From: Microthyrium microscopicum
Lineage: Eukaryota > Ascomycota > Dothideomycetes > Microthyriales > Microthyriaceae
Direction of reading: 5' to 3'
NCBI GenBank assembly: GCA_010405405.1
Contig: MU004234.1
Span: forward strand, 33,756 to 97,755
Length of the DNA: 64,000 bases
The notes below the pieces were generated by a model. The model worked only from the letters and a program-made list of their open reading frames with translations, was not told the origin of the DNA and did no database searches. The position numbers were made by a program, and so were the translations under genes. This document shows positions 41,646 through 54,200 of the stretch, piece after piece; the first letter of the stretch is position 1, and each line of letters begins with the position of its first letter.

Positions 41646-44072
41646 TTAGTCCTCAATCTCATCATCATTCTCACTGTCATCAGGCAAGTCGTACACGGAT
41701 GGGATTGCCCTGTGTTGCCGCTTATTCATGCGCTTTAGATAAGTCGTAGCCATTTCACCGTCAAATGCTGCCCCTGTTGCATCTTCACCCCATGTGCCAG
41801 CCGCCATTTGCGACGAGCTAGATCCCACAAACGGAGCAGGCCGCTTAAACACGCCTGTAGCACCATTGCTACTTCTATGCAATGTGTTGGTGCCAGAACC
41901 TAACGCTATGGGGTCATGTACGCCCCGCGCGAGTCTGCTAGCTGACTGTATATGAGTACGCTGCTCTGCCGTGTAACTATCGTGGACATGCACATGTCTT
42001 CGTGGATCCACCGTGGCCGCTTTTGACATTGCATGAGATGGCAATGAGGATGAGGCCCCTCTGGAGGCCATCATGCTGCTGGCCATTGTCCGCCATGGCG
42101 CATTTGCGGTATTTGCTGTCTTTGGTAAGGGCCATCTGTGCGTGTGCAGGCCTAGATCTGGGTCTTTTGGCCTGGAAGACCGGTCGCTAGCATGTGTATT
42201 GTTGTCCCTATCGCGGCTCGGACGGCTTGGGCCATTCTGAGCCGTTCCTGTCGCTAATGCTCCCGTCTGTGGCGAAGAGGCCAGACTGGCGGCCTTGGAA
42301 GTGTTTGCTGGGTCTTTTGCCGAAGTGGTCCAACGACTTTCGCTAGCATCTTCATCGTCAACGGACGAGGCTTGCGCATGCATCGAGGCCGCTAGATGTT
42401 TTTCGGACGAACGGAAGGGAGATCGATGGGGACTTGATGAAAGAAAGACAAACTTCTGCCAGGAAGCTTCTTCTGGGGGTGTGGCACGGGTGGGAGCGTT
42501 TGATATCCCCGATCCGGTTACGTTTCTCGCACTGTCAAGATTTTGAGAGGTGCGCATGGAACTGTCGTCAGATATTAGTGCCGTGAACTGCGGACTAGGA
42601 GATCGCAGGTCTGATTGCAAGGCAATTAGTTGATCCACAGGCGGGTCCCGCGTAGTGTATTCTGTTTGGAGTTGATTGATACTATTATCTAGATCAGCGT
42701 GCAAGTTCTGGTTATCAATTGCAATTGCGTGAACAATTTCTGCATCCTTTGCATTTCGCAGAGGATTGTCATTAAAGATCAGGCGTATTCCATCTTCGCT
42801 ATCGCTTCTGGAATGACGGCGTCTCATGATGGCCATTGCCTCTTCATAGTCTTCATCGACTGACTGCTCGCGTGCTTGAGTGTCATATACGAAACAATTT
42901 GCTGAATCGGATGTATTGGATCCTGGGTCCCCCATTGACTCCATAATGTGAGGATCTCGTTCATTGTTCTGCGATTGGCCGTCTGACTCTTCGCTGTATG
43001 TCTCCATGTCATCTACTTCCATCACACGGGAGTCTAGGATCTTCTTGAATGGATGTCTTACGAAGCTATCTTCGTGGTCAAGCAGCATCGAATCGCTGGC
43101 GGGAAACTGAGCTTCATCCCTTGTTACCTCAGGCAGTGACTCCATGTTTGATTGTTGCTTCGGTGCCGCCATCGAATCCGGTATAATTGAAGATAGCAGA
43201 ACTCGATCCAGTAGCATGGAATCGGTAGACTCTCGTGAAGCCTGGCTTCTTGAAACCGGCCAGTAAGTCGTCTGCGCCTGAGAGCTATACAAAGCATTGT
43301 TTCCGATTTTAACTTGAATGTCCTGGCTTACGTCTCTTGCAGGAAGTGCACCGCTCATGTAATATCCATTCTCTGACACATCATCGGGGGCGGAATGTTC
43401 TCGATGGCCGGCGCCCAGGTCATACTGAGGAACCTCTTCTGTGATCCTCGGAACCCTCTCCACCCTCCTCCTTTTGACAACGCTCGTCTTTCGTAAGGGT
43501 TTGACCTTGGATTTGAAATGAGTGGGACGACAATGCTTCAAACCTGCCCAGTCATCCATCATCAATAACCGACGTCTTTTGGCTTCAAAGTCCTGGGGAA
43601 CAGACAACTTCCGTGGATCCTCTGCCTCACCAGTCCCTTCCATGTCGTTAACATCCTGCTCCTGCTGAAGTACGTGTTCGGGTTCGAGCCTGGTAAATAG
43701 GACTGGAGCGGGGATGTCGATACTTTCATGGAGAGGTGCAGGATTATGTTGTCTCTTTTCTCCACGAGCTGAGACTGAAGATGGTTTGTTGCCAGTACTG
43801 AGTGCGCCTAGTCGATGTACCAAAGGAGCCATTGCATCGAACTCTTCAAGCTTACGCTGTCGTCTTTCTCCGTGCTGCTTGGCTGGCTGAGTCGTCGATA
43901 CATTGTTTTCACTGTCTTCCTCCCGAAGGAAGTTTGGTTGAAAATGGGTTACCGATTGACTTGTAGGATTATGCGCCATCGCCCTGAGCTTTGCAAAATG
44001 TTGCCGCTGTTTGCTCGCCGAGGCATTCGCTGTCTTCGAATGCCTGTTGAGGCTGCCGCCCATCCAGTTCAT
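41646..44072 (-). CDS. Conserved fungal nuclear-type protein of unknown function
   Basis: A single frame of 808 residues begins MNWMGGSLNRHSKTANASAS. I recall similar MNWxGGxLxRHSK starts in other fungal hypothetical proteins. Also visible are FEAKRRRLLMMDDWAGLKH followed by a basic segment (KVKPLRKTSVVKRRRVER) that looks like a nuclear localisation signal. Most of the rest is Ser/Asp/Glu-rich and probably disordered, with an acidic C-terminus (DDSENDDEIED). No enzymatic domain or membrane helix is seen. The opposite-strand frames inside it are shadows. It is divergent from the DOPA dioxygenase family gene, 691 bp away. Function is unknown. Confidence 0.8.
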   Translation of the reverse strand: MNWMGGSLNRHSKTANASASKQRQHFAKLRAMAHNPTSQSVTHFQPNFLREEDSENNVSTTQPAKQHGERRQRKLEEFDAMAPLVHRLGALSTGNKPSSVSARGEKRQHNPAPLHESIDIPAPVLFTRLEPEHVLQQEQDVNDMEGTGEAEDPRKLSVPQDFEAKRRRLLMMDDWAGLKHCRPTHFKSKVKPLRKTSVVKRRRVERVPRITEEVPQYDLGAGHREHSAPDDVSENGYYMSGALPARDVSQDIQVKIGNNALYSSQAQTTYWPVSRSQASRESTDSMLLDRVLLSSIIPDSMAAPKQQSNMESLPEVTRDEAQFPASDSMLLDHEDSFVRHPFKKILDSRVMEVDDMETYSEESDGQSQNNERDPHIMESMGDPGSNTSDSANCFVYDTQAREQSVDEDYEEAMAIMRRRHSRSDSEDGIRLIFNDNPLRNAKDAEIVHAIAIDNQNLHADLDNSINQLQTEYTTRDPPVDQLIALQSDLRSPSPQFTALISDDSSMRTSQNLDSARNVTGSGISNAPTRATPPEEASWQKFVFLSSSPHRSPFRSSEKHLAASMHAQASSVDDEDASESRWTTSAKDPANTSKAASLASSPQTGALATGTAQNGPSRPSRDRDNNTHASDRSSRPKDPDLGLHTHRWPLPKTANTANAPWRTMASSMMASRGASSSLPSHAMSKAATVDPRRHVHVHDSYTAEQRTHIQSASRLARGVHDPIALGSGTNTLHRSSNGATGVFKRPAPFVGSSSSQMAAGTWGEDATGAAFDGEMATTYLKRMNKRQHRAIPSVYDLPDDSENDDEIED

Positions 44073-44763
44073 ATTTTCGTAGTGCTCCAGCCTCTAGTGT
44101 TGTAGGTAATGCTTGGTTTCTGATCTTTTCCCGGACCAGCGTAGATAACAACGGAAGTGGATGTCTCGGAGCAGCCAGAAGCGGGAGTGCATTTCTAGAG
44201 TTACAGAATGTTGTTGAAATAAAGTTCGAGGCTAATGAGTCAAGGTTGGAAGGCACGACCTGGGAGACACTGCGACTGCTCCATCGCTCCTTCCCCATAA
44301 GTCATTTTACACAATCGAAAGCTGTAGGAGAACTTCTTCTCCACAGTTCTATCACTATAAACTGTATGCCTAGATTGGCACCTTGGGGTGTAACACTATC
44401 TGAAATTCCATCGGTTACAAAAAGCGGACAACTGCCAGTCCTCGTAAAATGGGTCTCTATGGTCAGAAGACGCAGAATCCTAAAATTTCAATACGACAGA
44501 TATGCAATGATTTAATTAGGGAATCGCAAGCATGCCCAACTGACATTGTTGCTGCCTGGCCTCACCTGCTTATCTTGGGGCGTCAGCCTTGTAACTTCTA
44601 ATGGCAGGATTCTGAGGGATTCAACTATCTCGCAACACCGTGCCGCAATATTTGAGCCAGAGGATAGTATAAAAGCACTATACGAACTAATTCGCATGCT
44701 ATCAAATACTAAACCCCTTTTGTTTCTTGAAACCCTGCTCTACAAGTTTGAATATTTGACCAT
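44073..44763. promoter_or_regulatory. Divergent promoter region
   Basis: This lies between the starts of the unknown nuclear-type protein (-) and the dioxygenase-family gene (+). Short open frames here are not supported. No specific site was recognised. Confidence 0.4.
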
Positions 44764-45315
44764 ATGCCACGAACTTATCCATCTCCTCTCAAAGGCTACT
44801 CAGAGCAACTCGCTCTACCAACAACCACCCACCGCGATGGCAAAGGCTGGGCCATGGACAAGCTTGATGCAACCAAGGACACAAAAAGAACAGGCACCGC
44901 CTATAAGTCCTTTCCCGAGCCAATAACCACCTACTACACCACCGGCGGTTTTGATGCCCATATTCTCTTCTCACTCTCATCTCTGGAGGAGCGCAACTAC
45001 GCCAAAGAACTACATACACGCGTCCGCTATGAGTTTCCAGAGCTGCGAATATACACCCTATTCGAGGAACCAGCTGGCCCATTCCCCATGGGCTCTTTTG
45101 AAGTGAGTTTGCGAACCCCAGAGGAGCTGGGAGTTTTTGTTGCGTGGTTGGTGGTTCATCGAGGGCCGCTTTCTGTTTTGGTACATCCGAATACGGACGG
45201 AGAGGAAGAAGAGGGACTGAACTCGGCGGTGGAGGATCATACAACAAGGGCGGTTTGGATGGGTGATAAGGCGGAGTTGAATTTGGATTTCTTCACTAAA
45301 CAGAGAGAAAAGTAG
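44764..45315 (+). CDS. DOPA 4,5-dioxygenase family protein
   Basis: A single exon encodes 183 residues starting MPRTYPSPLKGY. The family landmarks are visible: FDAHILFSL near residue 60, GPFPMGSFEV, a region WLVVHRGPLSVLVHPNT and DHTTRAVWMGDKAELNLDF at the C-terminus. Three conserved histidines (in DAH, LVHPN and DHT) are candidates for metal binding. Named members cleave the aromatic ring of DOPA in pigment synthesis, but most fungal members have unknown substrates. It is slightly longer than the core family because of a 55-residue N-terminal extension and an acidic insert (DGEEEEG). There is no signal peptide, so it is probably cytosolic. Confidence 0.9.
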   Translation: MPRTYPSPLKGYSEQLALPTTTHRDGKGWAMDKLDATKDTKRTGTAYKSFPEPITTYYTTGGFDAHILFSLSSLEERNYAKELHTRVRYEFPELRIYTLFEEPAGPFPMGSFEVSLRTPEELGVFVAWLVVHRGPLSVLVHPNTDGEEEEGLNSAVEDHTTRAVWMGDKAELNLDFFTKQREK

Positions 45316-45469
45316 AGCAGAGAGTAGGTTGTGGAATAGTAAAGTAGTGGATTAAGTATTATTGTTATACAGTATTAGTTTTACATCTATCATGCCATAT
45401 CATGCCTCCAAGCGCCTTGCAGAAAACAAAAAGGTCATTACATTATTCGTTCGACCGCCAGCTTGCAAG

Positions 45470-46675
45470 TTATAGTCGCTCGGGGCCGGGTACAGCTGGC
45501 TTTGGTTGTGGCAAAGAGTGTTCGCCGGAAGGTAGCGGGTGAATTGGCAACGTGGATTCGCTCTGACCTTTCTCTTCATCCTGCAACTTATGCTCGGCAT
45601 ACTCGTCCTCATCAAACGTCTCCTCCTCGGAAAAGATATGAGACACACGAGGTAGCGAGAAAGATCGTCCATGCTCTGGAGTCGGTGCCATTGCAGTAGT
45701 AGCGCGCGACTCCTCCTCAAGCTGCTTGCCAGGAAGGTGTGCGCTACCATAACTACCGTAGCCGCGAGCACCATCCGGGATATGGAAGCGTAGATCGACA
45801 CGTAGGAAGGCGTAGAGGAAGAGCACAATGATCTCGACGCCAAAGTCGGCGATGTAAAAAGCGCCTTTGTTGAGGTAGGCTGGCATTGGTTGAGTGCGTG
45901 GTACTGGTGTCTTCCAGGAGGTGGCAGCGCGGTAGGACGCACCAAAACAGACGAGGACTGCGGAGAGAAGTAGGACCCGAACCTTTGTACGCCAGCGGCC
46001 GGCGCCGAATTTGTCGAGATTGTGGCGGCGGGGGATTACGAGACCCAGGAGAACGATTGGAATTGGGATGAAAGAGACGATGGCAAAGTACGTGACGCCG
46101 AATAGCTGTATGCCTCGATCAATGTTCCGGATGCGCGGATTCAATGTGTAGAATGTTTGGACAACCACTGTAATGACCATGATTATGGCGATGAGAACAA
46201 CGGCGTAGAGGACTTTGAATGCCAGGCTGAAGAATTTGTGCCAACCAAGGTCTGGATGAGACGCTCGCATAAGTCGCTGCGTGAAGATCAGGTTGATGAT
46301 AAATATGATCAGAACACCAGCTGCCGTAAAGATCTGAGCAGCGATGGCGAGGGATATGTCGTGTGGAAGAGCAATTGATGAGATGCGCATTATGCTCGTT
46401 ACAATCCGTGCCATGGAAAATCCGAAGAGCAATTGAGACATTAGAAACTTATGTCCTTTTCTCCTATTCAGCTGATAAATTGTCATGTGGGTGATAGCCG
46501 ATAGAATGTATAGAAAGAGAAACACAGATTGAACTGGTATGTCCACAGTCGGCTTTGGAATCCCTCCCAAAGGCCTAAGAATTATTAGCTTCTTGACAAT
46601 GACATTGAAAATTATGTTCACTTACCATGTTGTAGGAGCATAAGGCGGGCCCGGTATTTTAGTTTGTTGAGACAT
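45470..46675 (-). CDS. Seven-helix membrane protein, DUF3112-like
   Basis: Exons 46675-46626 and 46574-45470 join over a 51-nt intron (46575-46625; GTAAGT, AGCTAATAA, TTAG) to give 384 residues. The start MSQQTKIPGPPYAPTTW lies in exon 1 and restores the motif WPLGGIPKPTVDIPVQSVFL. Seven hydrophobic helices follow, including FLFLYILSAITHMTIY, MARIVTSIMRISSIAL, FTAAGVLIIFIINLIF, VVLIAIIMVITVVVQTFY, IVSFIPIPIVLLGLVI, VLLLSAVLVCFGASYRA and DFGVEIIVLFLYAFLRVD. The cytosolic C-terminal tail is polar and acidic. This resembles fungal DUF3112 proteins of unknown function. It is tail-to-tail with the dioxygenase family gene, with 154 bp between stops. Confidence 0.87.
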
Positions 46676-47909
46676 TTGTGAGGAAAACAATTCTTGGAAG
46701 GTGAACTCAGCAGCTCTGGAAATGAAATTGAAGTGTTCTTTGAGCGATATAAATGGCAAGCCGAGAAGTGATGTTATTGGGGCTTGCAAAGGATTTGAAT
46801 AACCTCACTGGAATTTATATTGCTATGGTGGAAGTAGTGGTAGTTGTTGTAAGGATGAAACGAAGTATTTGTACATAGCAGGAGCCATTATTCTTATATT
46901 TGTCGGCGACCTAGATGAAATCCGGTGATCTCCTACCTCTTCTCGTTCTTAACTGCTAACTACGAAGGCAACTGCAATCGTCGGTGCTTGTTACTGGGTT
47001 TGTTCAGTCTCGGAAGCCGTACAGGCACAAGCCCCGGCGCCGAGCGGCAACACCTAAAGACTTATTGACTTTTGCACGCCGCGAAATCGCGAAAATTTGC
47101 TCAGTTTGACGCTTAAAGTTGGCCAAAGGTATTTTTCTATCATTCGTAATCAGTAGTCATATACCTGCATGCTAAATAATTCTGATAAGTGTGCCCATCA
47201 ATGCATTTTGGCGATTAGAAATGCTAGATGGAAGTGGTTCGCAAAGATCTTCACGTCTCCAGGGCTTGACGATGGTAACTGTCACTCGTACCTTACCTTT
47301 GTAGGGCATGATGATTCCAGTTGGTAGATGTAAAATGATATTCAGCTCCTAGGGTACATTGCAATGGACTGATATTGCGAGTATATCTGGAATCTGAACG
47401 GATTGCGCGTTGTGGCACTGCGAGTCTAAGCATCATCGCACGAGTCCTTAGAGTTGCAAGATCCGAGCCGTTGTTGGCCCGTCATGCTAGCATTCTGATA
47501 AGAAGAATAGAATATCCATCGTGATACCAAAAACATGGTATCTTCGAACAGTGAGAGGATGTATCGTGATGGTTGCTGGGATGCGGTTGAATTGGCGAGG
47601 TGACGTCAAAATTGTCTCCGAGCGTACGCCGTCGCTGCCAGTCATCACCGCAGGTCGGAGCCGAGCGACCACTGGTCAGAACGTTGCATCATGACCAAGC
47701 AATTACTCAACAGTTACCAACCCTAGAAAAAGCTGTGCCAGTTTCTTTGGTCTTCTGCAAACATCTTGTTGATTATGAGGCAGGGTAGGTTCATCTATTG
47801 GACGGTCTCGGGATGGCTCTGATTCCTGGACGGCGATGGTACGTCGGATGCTTTTGAACGGCGATGGTACTGTATGTTCGATGCTCCATAAATTTGTATA
47901 GACCAGGAT
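46676..47909. other. Intergenic, no supported gene
   Basis: This begins with the promoter side of the seven-helix protein. Open frames near 47,490-47,970 are short and unrecognised. No RNA gene was seen. Confidence 0.4.
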
Positions 47910-48300
47910 ATGTCTGATCTTTCGTTTGAGAGCTTTCCTATTGCAGTCCTCCAAACAATTGTCGAGTCTCAAAAATCATCGACTTTGCGTCGAGCTTCTC
48001 CAGACTATGTCGCGGCGAAGGGGTCAGAATTATGCGACGAAAATGCTAAAAGCGCACCAAGTACGAGCTTGTGAGCTTATAAATGATGCTCTGAGAGGAT
48101 CTTATCCTAAAATGTCCATTTCAAAGCAGGCTCAATACTAATAATAAGGTCTCCGATCAAATCCTGGGCAAAGTCTAAAGACCATTCTTCAGGAACCCGA
48201 AATCTGGAGGAATGCTATGAGAGATTCTAGATCGTCACCCTAGCAGCCTTATTGACGGTGGACACTACATCCAAAAGCCACCCTATTTGCTCATTCCATA
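47910..48300 (+). pseudogene. F-box-like gene relic
   Basis: From the ATG at 47910 a 54-codon frame reads MSDLSFESFPIAVLQTIVES and then TLRRASPDYVAA, before a TGA at 48072-48074. This resembles the N-terminus of fungal F-box-like proteins (LPxEILQxIxE..LRxLxxASPxY). Downstream, similar-looking coding scraps (LGKSLKTILQEPEIWRNAMR) appear in another frame. It is likely a decayed member, on the edge of the AT-rich block. The family call is tentative. Confidence 0.35.
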
Positions 48301-50639
48301 GTGGCGTCTAGATCGATTGTTTATTCGCCTGAAATAGGCGCAATGCAGGTACCGTCCCAATAATGCTTGTTTTTGCCATGTTTTCGTCATTTGGTTGGTC
48401 GTGGAGCATCAAGCCACCATCTTTTACAACCCCTTTATGGAATTTACAAGTCTCGCAGCTCTTGAATTACATCTTGTATCCCATTGTTATATAGCGAAGA
48501 AGCGTACGCACATTACAGCTTCAATCGCTTTATAACCTTGAATATTTTTTCTCAAAGTAACCTTGCAGTCTTGAGGCTTAGTGCCTATGCAATTTCAAGG
48601 CCAGTTCTATCATCAACTTTCAACATACGCTATTGATGATTCAAGAAGCTTCGGCTTCCTCTCGGCTCCAACCGTTGTTCTTGATCATTAGATTCATTAC
48701 AGGTCATTTGATCATACGGTACTTGCGAATATCTCGAATATTGACTGTATTATTTCATCATGGCAATTACAATTGGCATCACAACTGATGGGGCGCTGAG
48801 ATAGACTTGGGGTCACCATTGCTTTTCAAGCCACTTCTCAATCGCGTCGACTTAGTGCCAAACCCTTTGAGTCCGTCTCTTGATCGGTCGTTTATCGATC
48901 TCAACTGACCAATGAACAAGGATTGTGACAGCCTTTCATTGCTGTTCTGGGCCTCCACGATGTCTTCCTTTCGCGGTCGCCGACCAGTGTTGGAACTCGA
49001 GTTAGTATAGTCGAGTACTAGTACTAGTACGGCTAGTATAGGATTATTTTAATACTAACTCAACTAGACTAGTCTAATCAAGATCTAGGACTAGTACTAG
49101 TACTATACTAGTCTAGAATTATATAATAAATACTCTACTAATACTTAAGTACTAGTACTAGTATTACTAGTATACTAATACTAGTTTTATATATAGATTA
49201 GGGTTAATATTATAGGGTTATTTTTATATTATTCAATTTGGAATTTTACGTAGATTACAATAGTGTTATTAGTTTTTTAATAGCTAGTCTTATTCTATAG
49301 TTATTATACTTTAAACATAAAGTTATTTAATTATATTATATTTTTAAAGGTTATTTAGTTATATAGTACTTAATATTATGAATTACTTAATAATATTTTA
49401 GATTTAGGGTTCTAGATTTATAATATATACGAAACTATAAAAATTAGAGCTAAATACACTAATAATTAGTTTAAATACTAATAATTAGAAGTTAAGAGTA
49501 TAAAATAATTAAGAAAAAGAGATAAATCTTAAAAGTTTGTATAAATAACTTAATAGTAGTAGATTTTAAGATAAATATATAAATTATTATATATTTAGAT
49601 TCGTTAAAGTATAAGGAAGATAGCCCTAGAGTTAGTTTTTTAATAAGTCGCTTATATACTAATATATAGTAGTATTTAAGAGTTTTTAATAAATATATTA
49701 ATAAAAGTTTAAGGTTTATATTTTAATACTAGATAAATAAGGAGTATTATAGGTTATTAAAGATCTTATATATATATTAGTATTATATATATACTATAAT
49801 CTAGATTTAAGATCTTATCTAAGCTTAATAAATATAAAAAATAATAATAAAGATAATAATTAATAATAATAATATTCTAAAAAGAAATTATATTTAAGAC
49901 TTTAAATCTATATTATAGTAAAGACCTTAGTAGTAGGTATATATTAGTCTAAATTATATTATATAAACATACTAAAATAGCTATATAATCTTAAATCTAA
50001 GATTATATTTAAGATTTATAAAATAAGAATTTAAAATATATATCTTTTAAATAATTATTTTATAACTTAAATATAAGTAGCTACATAGTAGTAATATATA
50101 TAAATATATATACTAAAATATTCTAGATTTTATGATCTATCTAATGCTATAGGTCTCAAAGCTTATTTAAGTCTAGTTTTAATACTATTACTAATAATAC
50201 TATTTTATTTTTAATAATTATAATTTACTTAATAAGCTAGAATAAGGGTTTTGCTATAGTATACCTAGAGTAAAAGATATAACTATTATAATTATCTATA
50301 TTTTAATTTATTTTATAGTATACTAAATACTAATACCTATATTTAAGTAATAAAATTATATATATTCTTAAAATCTTTATTTATTTATATTATATTTAAT
50401 TCTTTTATTCTACTCTTTATAATATACTATTAACGTCTAATTTCTATATAAATTCTAATGCTACTAACCTTATATCCTATAAACTACTATCTAACTCTTT
50501 ATTCTAATTTAAATAGTCTACTTTCGTTTAATATAAATACTTATTTTAAGTTAAAACAATATTTTTTTATTTCTTTTATTTAAATACAATTCTAACTCTA
50601 CTAACGCCTAAATAACAAATATAAACAATTTAACTCCTC

Positions 50640-50889
50640 TAATAATTACTTTCCTCCTCACTATTACTATTGCTATTACTACTATCCTCTTCTAGTAAAT
50701 ATAATAAAGACTTTTATAGCTCTTTAATACTAGGCATTTGCTAGTTTTTTAACTAAATAATCCGTTTAGAAGTTTTAGCTAAAAGCTTATTTCTATTATT
50801 AGAAATAATATCACTACCAATACTAAATGTACTTTTAGCACTAGCTAAAGTAGTAGGTATTATTAAGTATTTCTTAGCTAAGTAAAATA
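50640..50889 (-). mobile_element. hAT transposase relic, C-terminal part
   Basis: On the minus strand the frame reads YLAKKYLIIPTTLASAKSTF followed by SIGSDIISNNRNKLLAKTSK, matching the hAT dimerisation region (IPATSAxSERxFSxGxxIxxxxRNxL). An acidic tail (EEDSSNSNSNSEEESNY) and stop follow. The frame is cut at 50889 by the LTR retrotransposon and resumes at 56224. Confidence 0.75.
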
Positions 50890-51215
50890 TGTGAGAACAG
50901 GAATACGAGTAGCGCTATTATAAAGGTATAGAAAGGATGTAATAGGACTAGTGTTAACTAGCATGTTATATTGTATATTGAATAATTGTGTGTAGAATCT
51001 CTAAAGCCTCTAGAATTAGGGAGAATTCTAGGGCGTTAAATATACCTAAGGGAATAAAAATTATCTTAGCCTTTATTAGTAATCTATAAAGATCTAATAA
51101 AGATCTTTAATTAGATTATAAAGATCTTTGATTAGATAATAAAGACTATAAAGAACTAATAGCTGAATAGGTTAGTTCTGAAAGAATACTAGTATTAAAT
51201 CTAGTTATTCTTACA
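50890..51215 (-). repeat. 3' LTR of the copia element
   Basis: It runs from TGTGAGAACAGG to TTATTCTTACA and matches the other LTR over its whole 326-bp length with about a dozen mostly C/T or A/G changes. It is the 3' LTR given the minus-strand coding order. Confidence 0.93.
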
Positions 51216-54200
51216 TACTCCCTTAATGTTTATTCTATTAGAATTTAATTTATTTAAGGTGTTTTTTAACTATAGTTAGACTTGCTAACTATATCTTCTT
51301 ATAATCTAGTATTTTTAGATTATATTATAACTAATAATATAGTTATATTTTAACTTTTCTAATAAGTTAATTTAGTAAGTAGATTTCTTACTTTCTTTAT
51401 TATTTTTAGCTTTTTAGCTATTATTTATCTTCTAACTCCTAGATTAGGTGCTAGGTGATTAAATATAATAGAATTTAATCCTTTAGTAAATATATCTGCT
51501 AGCTAGTTCTTAGTATTAATATAGTTTAATACTACTATTTTATTTTATACGTTTTCTCTTATAAAGTAATATTATATATTTATATATTTAGATCTAGCGT
51601 GGTGTTCTAGATTATTAGCTAGTTCTATAGTAGATTTACTATCTATAAATATATTAATAGATTTATATTTAATTATGTTAATTTTATTAAGTAATTCTTT
51701 TAGAAACATTAGTTCTTTAACTATTTCTTTTAAAGTAATATATTCTGCTTCGTAGCTAGATAATACTATGGATTTCTATAGTTTACTAGACTAACTAATT
51801 ACGTTATTTCCTAATTTAAATACGTAACTAGTAGTAGATCGTCTAGAATCTAAATTACCCCTCTAATCTAAGTCTGAGAATTCTATTAGTTCTATGTTAG
51901 ATTAAGTTATTTTATACTAGTTACTAGCTATATAAATTAGTTTATAGTTTTTAGTGTAATTTAGATATTTCTATACTTTATTTAATAATTTAAAGTGTTC
52001 TTCTAAGGGATTAGCTATAAATCTAGTATAGAAACTAATAGAATATACTATATCTAGCCTTATTTTAGTAGTTAAATAAATTAGCGCTTCTACCTATTAC
52101 TAATATAGTTTTAAATTAATTAAATTAATATTTTTATTGCTATTTTTTCTACTTTTAACACTTAGTTCTGTAAGTATAGAACAGGGCTTTAAATCCTCTT
52201 TATTAAACTATTTAATAATATTATTTAAATATTTTTCTTGGCTTAGTTCTAGTATTCTTCTAGATCTATCTTTTTTAATTTAAATTCCTAGGAATGTATT
52301 TACTTTGCCTAAATTAGTTACTTTTAGGTCTGAACGTAATTTAGTATAAAGATTATTAATATCTTTTAAACTTAGGCTAAATAGTAATATATTGTCTATA
52401 TAAATAAGAATTATAATATTAGACTTTATATTCTTATATAAGTATAGTAAGATTATTTTAAATTTGTACTTATTTAATACCGTAGTTAGATAATTAAGCT
52501 ATAGTCTAGGAGACTATTTTAAGCTATATAGTGCTTTATTTAGCTTATATACTTTATTTTTAGTATTTTTTGTTATAAATCTAATTAGTTATTCTAGATA
52601 AATATCTTTATCTATTTTAGTGTAAATAAATGTGTTTTTAATATCTTATTGCTATATTTCTAGATCTAGTAAATTACTTATAGAAAATAATATTCTATAA
52701 GCTTCTGCTCTATATATAGATATATAGGTTTCGTTGTAATCTAAACCTAGTTCTTGTGTAAATCCTTTTACTACCTATCTAGCTTTATATTTAACTAGAT
52801 TATTAAGGGCGTCTATTTTAATTTTATATACCTAGTAGCCTCTAAGAACCTTTAAATCTATAGAATTATCTACTAAATTCTAGGTCTTTTGTAGTTCTAA
52901 TTTATCTACTTTAGCTTTCATAGCTTCTAACTATTTATTTTTATCTAAGCTTTTAATAGCTTAATTATATATTTTAGGTTTTTTATTTAGTAGATTACTT
53001 TTTATTATAATAAATACGTTATCTTCTTCTAGATTAGCTAAATCTAGGGTTGTATTATTATTAATAGCAAGTTTATTAATTATAATGCTAGCTATTTTAA
53101 CTTAATTTTCTAAGTTATCTATTTTAATAACGTTAATTTGATTAATATTATTTTTTGCTACTTTGTTCTTTATAATAAAATCTATTAGCTCCTTCTTTTT
53201 ATAGTTTTCTATATCGTAAAGTTCTTATTTATAGTATTTATTTTTAAATATAACTAAATCTCTAACCTATTAAGTAGATTTAGATTTAATATTATAGATT
53301 TTAAATATATTAGTGCCTAGGCTAACTAGAATTCTAAGTTTCGCCTTAGAATCTAGCTTTTTTAAACCTATACTTTTATCTTTATATAAAACTATAGATC
53401 TAAAGATTTTTAATTAATCTAATTTTGGTTTTATATTATATTTATACTTATAGGGTGTCTTATTGTCTAGGCTACTATTTGGCGTTCTATTATAAATATA
53501 AATAGCTGTTAGAGTAGCTTCTCCCTAAAAGGTTTTAGGTAGATTACTCTCTTTTAACATTATGTTTATTTTAGTAATAATTATATAGTTATAAATTTCT
53601 ATTATACTATTTTGTTCGTATATATAAGGAGCACTATGTTCTTATCTAACGCCTTCTTTTTTTAGAAAGTTATTAAGCTTTCTATTTTTAAATTCTTAAC
53701 CTTCGTTAGATTTAAAAGTAATTAATCTTCTTTTATTATTACTATTATTATAATAGTATTCGTTTTTAACTAAACGTTTAATTTCTACTATATTAGGATA
53801 TATTTTATCCTTAGTACGTAGTAGATATATTTCTAGATATCTAGTAGTAATGTCTATAGCTAGTAGAATATAATAGAAACTATTAAAAGTAGTTAGATTT
53901 ATAGGGCCGTATAAATTAGCTACTATCTTATCTAAGAAGTATTTTAGTTTCTCTATTATATCTTTATTTTTGTAATTAGTTATTTTACTTTTAATATATA
54001 TATTATATTTACTAGAATTAAATTTACCTAGATTTGTAATAGCTATTAATTTAGCTTTATATAATAGATATAATTTTCTACTAGAAGCGTGTCTTAGTCT
54101 TTTATGCTATACTAAGGTAGATAGCGTTACTAGCTTTTTAGCTTTCTTTTTATTATTATTACTTGTAATAGAAGTAGCTGTTCTAGAAATAAAATAGTTC

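Noticed and set aside
48990-49200. CTAGTACTAG runs considered as a CRISPR or ordered satellite array
   Set aside because: No fixed unit or spacer length; irregular RIP-type low complexity in a eukaryote.
49190-49230. TTAGGGTTAA near the start of the AT-rich block, considered as telomere sequence
   Set aside because: Only a single TTAGGG unit with no tandem array; chance in AT-rich DNA.
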